Origin: Candidatus Dojkabacteria bacterium UBA2177
GTDB taxonomy: Bacteria; Patescibacteriota; Dojkabacteria; SC72
Reading direction: 5' to 3'
Length of the DNA: 8,915 nt
Assembly (NCBI GenBank): GCA_002328805.1
Contig: DCVX01000004.1
Location: 1 to 8,915 of the forward strand
Of this stretch, positions 5,587 through 8,915 are shown piece after piece (within the stretch, counting starts at the first letter, position 1; the number at the start of each line of letters is the position of its first letter). The notes under the pieces are model-generated. The model was not told the DNA's origin and searched no databases. It saw only the letters and a list, made by a program, of their open reading frames with translations. The position numbers were made by a program, and so were the translations under genes.

Positions 5587-5708
5587 AGCTGTTAATTGTG
5601 GGATGTCGGGCGCGGGCCTTCAATCCCACAGAGTGGGTATTGCTACCACACCCATTAACAGCTTTTGCTCCCTAGGGGCTCATCTGACAGTGATCGGCTG
5701 TCAGATGA
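5587..5708. other. Highly structured non-coding region (three-way junction plus two hairpins)
   Basis: AGCTGTTAAT (5587-5596) pairs perfectly with ATTAACAGCT (5654-5663), closing a junction with two arms. Arm one is TGTGGGAT (5597-5604) with ATCCCACA (5623-5630). Arm two is GGTA-TTGC-TACC (5636-5647). A competing hairpin, CCCAC-AGA-GTGGG (5625-5637), would disrupt both. Next come GCTCC/GGGGC (5667-5679) and a perfect 11-bp hairpin, TCATCTGACAG/CTGTCAGATGA (5680-5708, 7-nt loop). I do not recognise tmRNA, SRP, 6S or RNase P signatures. It may be a non-coding RNA (strand unknown) or a palindrome cluster tied to the transposase. Confidence 0.45.
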
Positions 5709-5723
5709 ACAATTCCGTAAAGA

Positions 5724-5790
5724 ACAAAAAACCGACCTAGATGGCCGGTTGTAACTTCGTATATTTCAACGACAAGGCGTTGTATTCCTA
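5724..5790 (-). ncRNA. Candidate small RNA (~67 nt) with promoter and terminator
   Basis: Reading leftward from the promoter at 5797-5825, the predicted transcript contains hairpin CAACG/CGTTG (5767-5782) and ends in a terminator hairpin with a T-run (5725-5750). It contains no ORF of useful length that I can see. It diverges from ndk and precedes the structured region and the transposase, so it could also be a terminated leader of a longer transcript. Confidence 0.35.
5725..5750 (-). terminator. Rho-independent terminator, minus strand
   Basis: On the minus strand AACCGGCC-ATCTA-GGTCGGTT has seven pairs and one C-A mismatch, and its 3' arm ends in a run of six T (5731-5726). Confidence 0.6.
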
Positions 5791-5796
5791 TGCACC

Positions 5797-5825
5797 ATTA
5801 TACCATTTCTAATGTAATAAGTTAA
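5797..5825 (-). promoter_or_regulatory. Minus-strand promoter, divergent from ndk
   Basis: TTAACT (5825-5820), a 17-nt spacer ending in TGG, and TATAAT (5802-5797) form a good promoter with an extended -10. Its -35 box lies 4 nt from the -35 box of the ndk promoter. Confidence 0.55.
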
Positions 5826-5829
5826 GTAA

Positions 5830-5858
5830 TTGATTGGAATACTGATATTCTGTATAAT
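5830..5858 (+). promoter_or_regulatory. Promoter of ndk
   Basis: TTGATT (5830-5835), a 17-nt spacer and TATAAT (5853-5858). The expected start near 5865 would put the palindrome at 5865-5877 at the very 5' end of the mRNA. Confidence 0.6.
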
Positions 5859-5864
5859 TGGCGT

Positions 5865-5877
5865 GGGGTACGACCCC
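5865..5877 (+). repeat. Diverged palindrome forming a 5' hairpin in the ndk leader
   Basis: GGGGT-ACG-ACCCC has the size and arms of the GGGGTCAGACCCC repeat with a changed centre. As RNA it forms a 5-bp hairpin 6 nt before the ndk ATG, where an SD would normally lie; no SD is seen. Confidence 0.5.
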
Positions 5878-5883
5878 TGCAAT

Positions 5884-6489
5884 ATGAAAAAAATCATTCT
5901 AGAACAAACATTATTATTAATGAAACCTGATGTCTTACAAAGACAGATAGTAGGAGAAATACTAACAAGATTTGAAAGAAAAGGTTTTAAGATAGTTGCA
6001 ATGAAGATGTTAAACGCAACTAAAGAACAAGTAGGAGAACATTACGAAAATAAAGAATCTTACTTAATTGAGACAGGGGAAAAGGCAAAGAAGGGAGCAA
6101 TTGCTAGGGGAGAGGATGTGTCAGATTGGAATTCTTTAGAAAGAGGAAAGATAATTAGACAAAACAATATCTCTTACCTTACATGTGGGCCAATAATTGC
6201 TATGGTTCTTGAGGGACATGGGGTAGTTTCTGGAGTAAGAAAACTTTTAGGAAGCACAAGTCCAGCAGAAGGAGATGTTGGGACCATTAGAGATGACTAT
6301 TCCTTTGACACATTTGCTTTAGCAGATTATATCTCTAGGGCAACGAGAACAATGTTACATGCCTCAGACTCCCCAGAGAATGCTAAGAGGGAAATAAAGA
6401 TATGGTTTGAAGAGGATGAGATATGTAACAATTACAGAACTGTTGCAGAGAAAATCTTCTACGATGAGGGTTGGGATCATAAGGAATAA
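5884..6489 (+). CDS. ndk: Nucleoside diphosphate kinase with ~40-residue insertion
   Basis: 201 aa from ATG 5884; usual bacterial enzymes have about 135-150. It transfers the gamma phosphate between NTPs and NDPs through a phosphohistidine. The family pattern is present: EQTLLLMKPD with K14, GPIIAMVLEG (102-111), GTIRDDYSFDTF (133-144), and the active-site H159 in MLHASDSPENA, then KIWF. Between HYENK (53-57) and the conserved YLTCGP (98-103) lies extra sequence containing ETGEKAKKGAIARGEDVSDW. This is the region preceding the GPVVAM strand, so the insertion probably sits at the surface near the nucleotide site. An in-frame TTG at 5830 is rejected because it lies within the promoter. The gene converges on the downstream glycosylase gene, 46 nt away. 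Confidence 0.93.
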   Translation: MKKIILEQTLLLMKPDVLQRQIVGEILTRFERKGFKIVAMKMLNATKEQVGEHYENKESYLIETGEKAKKGAIARGEDVSDWNSLERGKIIRQNNISYLTCGPIIAMVLEGHGVVSGVRKLLGSTSPAEGDVGTIRDDYSFDTFALADYISRATRTMLHASDSPENAKREIKIWFEEDEICNNYRTVAEKIFYDEGWDHKE

Positions 6490-6500
6490 TCCTTAAAATC

Positions 6501-6514
6501 TTGAGTATCCTCAA
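6501..6514 (-). terminator. Weak terminator of the glycosylase gene
   Basis: TTGAG-TATC-CTCAA forms a 5-bp hairpin in the convergent gap. On the minus strand it is followed by GATTTT. A second small hairpin, AAGGA/TCCTT (6481-6494), overlaps the ndk stop codon. Both are short, so termination here is uncertain. Confidence 0.3.
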
Positions 6515-6535
6515 CCTTTGGGGTAATTAGAATGG

Positions 6536-7159
6536 TTACATATCTAGTATCTCATCTATAGCTTCTTTTTTCTTTTTATTTTTCTTTGTTTTAGTTTCTA
6601 AACCTTCTAGAAATCCTTTCAATTTCTTAAAATCTTCTTTCATTGTTTCTTTGAGGTTTGGGTTGTAGAGTGCTGCTGCAGGATGATACATTGCAAATAC
6701 GGGGATTCCTGTTGGATGTGTGAAGTCTTTTCCATGGTCTGTAGAGATCTTTCCGTCAGGAACAAACTTTTCTAGAGCATGTCTTCCTAGTGTAACGATG
6801 ACTTTGGGTTTGACAAAGAGTAATTCACTGTTTAACCATACTCTGCAATCCTTTTTTTCATCTTCTTGAGGGTCTCTGTTGTTAGGGGGGCGGTACTTAA
6901 CAATATTAGTTACGTATACTTGGTCTCTTGTTAAATCTATGGTTTGTAATAATTCGTCTAGGAATTTGCCAGCAGCACCTACAAAGGGTCTTCCTTGTTG
7001 ATCTTCATTTCTACCAGGGGCTTCTCCTATGAATAAGATACCGGAGGAGGGTGGTTTTATCTCATAAACTGGCTGTGTAGCTACTGTTTTTAGCTTACAT
7101 GTGTTGTGGACAGCGTAGTATTGGTGTAGGTCTTTTAGAGAGTCAAAGTCAGTTTTCAT
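6536..7159 (-). CDS. Uracil-DNA glycosylase, family 4 type, with incomplete iron-sulfur ligands
   Basis: 207 aa. The enzyme removes uracil from DNA to start base excision repair. The uracil-binding motif GEAPGRNEDQQGRPFVGAAG (45-64), the conserved N85 in VTNIVK, the RPPNNRDP segment (90-97) and the second motif MYHPAA near residue 158 place it in the family-4 group. That family normally binds a [4Fe-4S] cluster with four cysteines (CxxC near the N-terminus, KCRPP, and one more ~16 residues on). Here the set is H18-NT-C21, Y89 in KYRPP, and C105, so two of the four are replaced. The tail is lysine-rich (TKTKKNKKKKE). The ATG at 7159 follows the -10 box by 5 nt with no spaced SD, so the mRNA is probably leaderless. 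Confidence 0.9.
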   Translation of the reverse strand: MKTDFDSLKDLHQYYAVHNTCKLKTVATQPVYEIKPPSSGILFIGEAPGRNEDQQGRPFVGAAGKFLDELLQTIDLTRDQVYVTNIVKYRPPNNRDPQEDEKKDCRVWLNSELLFVKPKVIVTLGRHALEKFVPDGKISTDHGKDFTHPTGIPVFAMYHPAAALYNPNLKETMKEDFKKLKGFLEGLETKTKKNKKKKEAIDEILDM

Positions 7160-7164
7160 CCTTA

Positions 7165-7173
7165 ATTATATCA
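7165..7173 (-). promoter_or_regulatory. Extended -10 promoter of the glycosylase gene
   Basis: The minus strand reads TGA-TATAAT, then TAAGG, then ATG at 7159. The palindrome at 7175-7187 lies directly upstream, where the -10/-35 spacer would be, so it could also influence this promoter. Confidence 0.6.
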
Positions 7174-7174
7174 T

Positions 7175-7187
7175 GGGGTCAGACCCC
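7175..7187. repeat. GGGGTCAGACCCC palindrome, full copy
   Basis: The only perfect 13-bp copy in the window, flanked by AT and CAT so that the symmetry nearly continues. It lies in the udg upstream region, one base from the TG of the extended -10. Confidence 0.85.
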
Positions 7188-7224
7188 CATTTTTCACTTT
7201 CATTTCACCATTCAAACGGTATAG

Positions 7225-7252
7225 TTGTCACATATTTAAATTTTAATAATCT
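7225..7252 (+). promoter_or_regulatory. Probable promoter of the secreted-protein gene
   Basis: TTGTCA (7225-7230), a 16-nt spacer and TAATCT (7247-7252) end 6 nt before the ATG at 7259; AATAAT (7245-7250) is an alternative -10. No SD precedes the ATG, so a leaderless transcript is likely. Confidence 0.4.
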
Positions 7253-7258
7253 ATCTCT

Positions 7259-7753
7259 ATGAAGAAGCTAGCAACATACTCAGTTCTAGGTCTAGCAGTC
7301 CTCATTGGAAGCATCTTTGCAGTTTCCAAAGTCAATGCACAAGGAATAGCCTTGGGATTCTCGGATGAAGTCAGAGAGGAACATATGGCTGAAAGAATGG
7401 CAGAGAAACAGGAAATAATAGATGCTGCAATAGACACAGGGGAATTCACTGACAGACAAGTCGAAATCCTCGAAGCTATGGAAGAAGTAAGACCTGTTGG
7501 TGGAAGAGGCTTACAAGGTGCAGGAAGAAACCTCAGTGAAGAAGAGAGAGAAGCTCTCCGTGAAGAAATGAGAGCTCGAAGAGAAGAATTCATGCTGGAT
7601 GTAATCAATGAGTTAATCTCAGGTGAAGAGGTTACAGAAGAAGAACTCCAAGAGCTTAGGAATCTCAGAGAAGATCTAGGACTACTAGGACACCAGAATA
7701 GAAGAGCTGGTGGAATGGGTGGTCAAGGAACTGGAGAATGCCCTAACCTCTAA
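7259..7753 (+). CDS. Secreted charged helical protein with LTxxQ-like stretches; possible CpxP/Spy-like regulator
   Basis: 164 aa. Residues 1-27 form a signal peptide (MKK, hydrophobic core, VNA before QG), so the mature product is exported. The rest is highly charged and predicted helical, with repeated acidic-start helices: FTDRQVEILEAM (63-74), LSEEEREALREEMRARREE (92-110) and VTEEELQELRNLRE (125-138). It ends in a Gly-rich stretch with one Cys. The FTDRQ/LSEEE pattern recalls the LTxxQ motif of the periplasmic stress proteins Spy and CpxP, but similarity is only at motif level. The gene precedes a response regulator and a kinase on the same strand, as accessory sensors often do. I infer that it modulates, or is controlled by, that system. 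Confidence 0.7.
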   Translation: MKKLATYSVLGLAVLIGSIFAVSKVNAQGIALGFSDEVREEHMAERMAEKQEIIDAAIDTGEFTDRQVEILEAMEEVRPVGGRGLQGAGRNLSEEEREALREEMRARREEFMLDVINELISGEEVTEEELQELRNLREDLGLLGHQNRRAGGMGGQGTGECPNL

Positions 7754-7773
7754 AGGTTAAACAAAATTCTCTC

Positions 7774-7806
7774 TAATTCCCAGGGTGGTAACTCTCCCTG
7801 GGATTA
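7774..7806 (+). terminator. Hairpin between the secreted-protein gene and the response regulator
   Basis: CCCAGGG (7779-7785) pairs with CCCTGGG (7796-7802), extended by TAAT/ATTA with one bulged T. It is followed by GTTTAATTAG, a poor T-run. Another hairpin, TAACCT-CTAA-AGGTTA (7744-7759), includes the stop codon. These may act as a partial terminator or protect the upstream mRNA. Confidence 0.4.
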
Positions 7807-7819
7807 GTTTAATTAGTAG

Positions 7820-7825
7820 TATAAT
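7820..7825 (+). promoter_or_regulatory. -10 box of the response regulator gene
   Basis: TATAAT is followed by TGGTT and the ATG at 7831. There is no clear -35 box, TG extension or SD. The 5-nt gap suggests a leaderless mRNA started independently of the upstream gene. Confidence 0.45.
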
Positions 7826-7830
7826 TGGTT

Positions 7831-8496
7831 ATGAAGATGTTAATAGTAGAAGACCAAAATGAATTAAGAGAACTTGTAAAAAATTTCTTAGAAGATTATG
7901 GCTATGTGGTAGATGAAGCAGAGGATGGAGAGGAAGGGTATTCCAAGATTAATATGAATTCCTATGATTGCCTAATCCTAGATTTAAATCTTCCTAAGTT
8001 AGATGGTATGGAGATTGCTAAAAAGGTTCGGAAGGAAGGCAAGAGTGTCCCAATAATAATGCTCACTGCAAGGTCAGAGATATATGACAAGATTGAAGGT
8101 TTTGATAATGGAGCCGATGACTACATTACCAAACCCTTTGATATGAAAGAGCTCTTAGCTAGAGTAGAGGCAGTTTTAAGAAGAACTCAGAAGGGTCAGA
8201 CCCTGGTCTTAAAGTTTGGAGACTACGAAGTTCTTCCTAAAGAGAATCTCCTTAAGAAAGAGGGAGAGGAAATACAATTAACAAACAAGGAGATGGGGAT
8301 ATTGGAATATCTCCTACATAAGAGAGGGGAGATTGTCTCTGCAGAAGAGCTTCTAGAACATGTCTGGGACAGTGAAGTAGATATGTTTTCAGATACAGTA
8401 AAGACACATATTAAAACTCTTAGAAAGAAATCGGACCCAAAGAAAAAATATATACAAACGGTTCGTGGTAAGGGATATGTGTATAAAGAATCTTAA
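7831..8496 (+). CDS. OmpR/PhoB-type response regulator
   Basis: 221 aa from ATG 7831. The receiver domain (1-~118) has the acidic pair E7-D8, the phospho-acceptor D51 in LILDLNLP, T79 in MLTAR, and K101 in ITKPF. The winged-helix DNA-binding domain (~125-221) shows the usual QLTNKEMGILEYLL, SDTVKTHIKTLRKK and IQTVRGKGYVY. Once phosphorylated by its kinase it should bind promoter DNA as a dimer. A TTG at 7825 would add two residues but overlaps the -10 box. The linker between domains is encoded in part by the GGGTCAGACCC repeat (residues KGQT). The kinase gene starts 16 nt after the stop, so the two are surely co-transcribed. Targets cannot be told from this window. Confidence 0.95.
   Translation: MKMLIVEDQNELRELVKNFLEDYGYVVDEAEDGEEGYSKINMNSYDCLILDLNLPKLDGMEIAKKVRKEGKSVPIIMLTARSEIYDKIEGFDNGADDYITKPFDMKELLARVEAVLRRTQKGQTLVLKFGDYEVLPKENLLKKEGEEIQLTNKEMGILEYLLHKRGEIVSAEELLEHVWDSEVDMFSDTVKTHIKTLRKKSDPKKKYIQTVRGKGYVYKES
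8193..8203. repeat. GGGTCAGACCC palindrome inside the response-regulator gene
   Basis: A perfect 11-bp core copy within the coding sequence, placed in the linker between the receiver and DNA-binding domains, where an insertion is tolerated. Confidence 0.8.
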
Positions 8497-8512
8497 TTTG
8501 AAAATATAAAAA

Positions 8513-8915
8513 ATGAAATTTACAAAATCGTTAAAATTTAAACTTACTATTTGGTATTCATTACTACTTTCTCTTTTCTCTCTACTGTTTGTCCTAGTTG
8601 TTAATGTTTTAATTGCTGATTACATGAAGAGTTGGACCCCTGAGAACGAGTTTCCTGAAGGAAGTTTCTGGGCTCAGAGGCTTGAAAGACCAAGATTCAG
8701 GGCATTGTCGGAAGAGCAACAGGAGCTGGTTATGGAATCTAGAATGGAAGATTTGGAGAACATAAGGAGGATATCTATATCCATGATATTTCCACTAGTA
8801 TTAATGAGCTTTGGAGGAGGGTATCTAATAGCAATTGTTATGTTACGATCCTTAGAAAAGTTAAATGAACAGGTAGAGAAAAAAGAAACAGAGAATCTTA
8901 ATGAGGACCTCCCTT
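8513..8915 (+). CDS. Sensor histidine kinase, N-terminal part (cut by window edge)
   Basis: 134 residues are visible from ATG 8513. The start LKFKLTIWYSLLLSLF is typical of membrane kinases: a first helix at ~12-35, an outer loop of ~50 residues (37-86), a second helix at ~88-110, then the start of a HAMP-like linker (LRSLEKLNEQV, ending NEDLP). The catalytic domains lie beyond the edge. The outer loop is short and helical, with ALSEEQQELVMESRMEDLE, which resembles the LSEEERE stretch of the secreted protein at 7259. That suggests that kinase and secreted protein may sense the same condition or contact one another. No SD precedes the ATG. The pairing with the response regulator follows from the 16-nt spacing. 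Confidence 0.85.
   Translation, partial: MKFTKSLKFKLTIWYSLLLSLFSLLFVLVVNVLIADYMKSWTPENEFPEGSFWAQRLERPRFRALSEEQQELVMESRMEDLENIRRISISMIFPLVLMSFGGGYLIAIVMLRSLEKLNEQVEKKETENLNEDLP

Noticed and set aside
5830..5883. Upstream TTG start for Ndk
   Set aside because: It begins in the -35 box and reads through the promoter; the ATG at 5884 begins the recognisable Ndk sequence.
1..8915. UGA recoded as an amino acid, as in some CPR lineages, because no gene here ends in TGA
   Set aside because: All genes read intact under the standard code with no in-frame TGA, and avoidance of TGA stops in about ten low-GC genes can be chance.
1..8915. CRISPR array
   Set aside because: No series of equal repeats with spacers occurs; the palindromes are irregularly spaced.

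Overview
The window reads as chromosomal DNA of a low-GC (about 40 % by eye) bacterium, most likely a member of the Candidate Phyla Radiation (Patescibacteria). This placement is an inference. It rests on an envelope protein that combines Fn3/Ig-like domains, membrane segments and carboxypeptidase-regulatory-like domains, on a bacterial Elp3, on a small RAYT-type transposase, and on several genes whose start codon sits 4-8 nt after a -10 box with no Shine-Dalgarno (SD) sequence, as expected for leaderless mRNAs. No marker gene fixes the phylum.

Layout. Positions 2-1543 hold the C-terminal part of a large envelope protein. tRNA-Lys(CTT) follows at 1595-1667 with its own promoter. Positions 1727-3370 hold two tandem cassettes. 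Each has a related ~70-bp promoter/leader that begins with a tiny leaderless ORF, then a small membrane-protein reading frame, then a hairpin-rich 3' element. The first cassette gene is intact (195 aa). The second is split over three frames across almost the same length. On the minus strand follow elp3 (3382-5043) and a RAYT-like transposase (5085-5528), bounded by copies of a GGGGTCAGACCCC-type palindrome. Positions 5529-5830 carry no protein gene but are packed with hairpins and contain a candidate minus-strand small RNA with promoter and terminator.

ndk (plus, 5884-6489) converges on a family-4-type uracil-DNA glycosylase (minus, 6536-7159). The right end carries a sensory module: a secreted charged helical protein with LTxxQ-like stretches (7259-7753), an OmpR-type response regulator (7831-8496) and the start of its histidine kinase (8513 to the edge).

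How the parts relate. The last three genes probably form one envelope-stress-like signalling unit. Elp3 (tRNA wobble-uridine modification), Ndk (nucleotide balance) and the glycosylase (uracil repair) are housekeeping genes under separate promoters. The palindrome recurs at both ends of the transposase, inside elp3, in the udg promoter, in the response-regulator coding sequence and, diverged, in the ndk leader, so it looks like a dispersed REP-type repeat mobilised by the transposase. The parts least explained by known families are the duplicated cassettes and the structured region 5587-5790.
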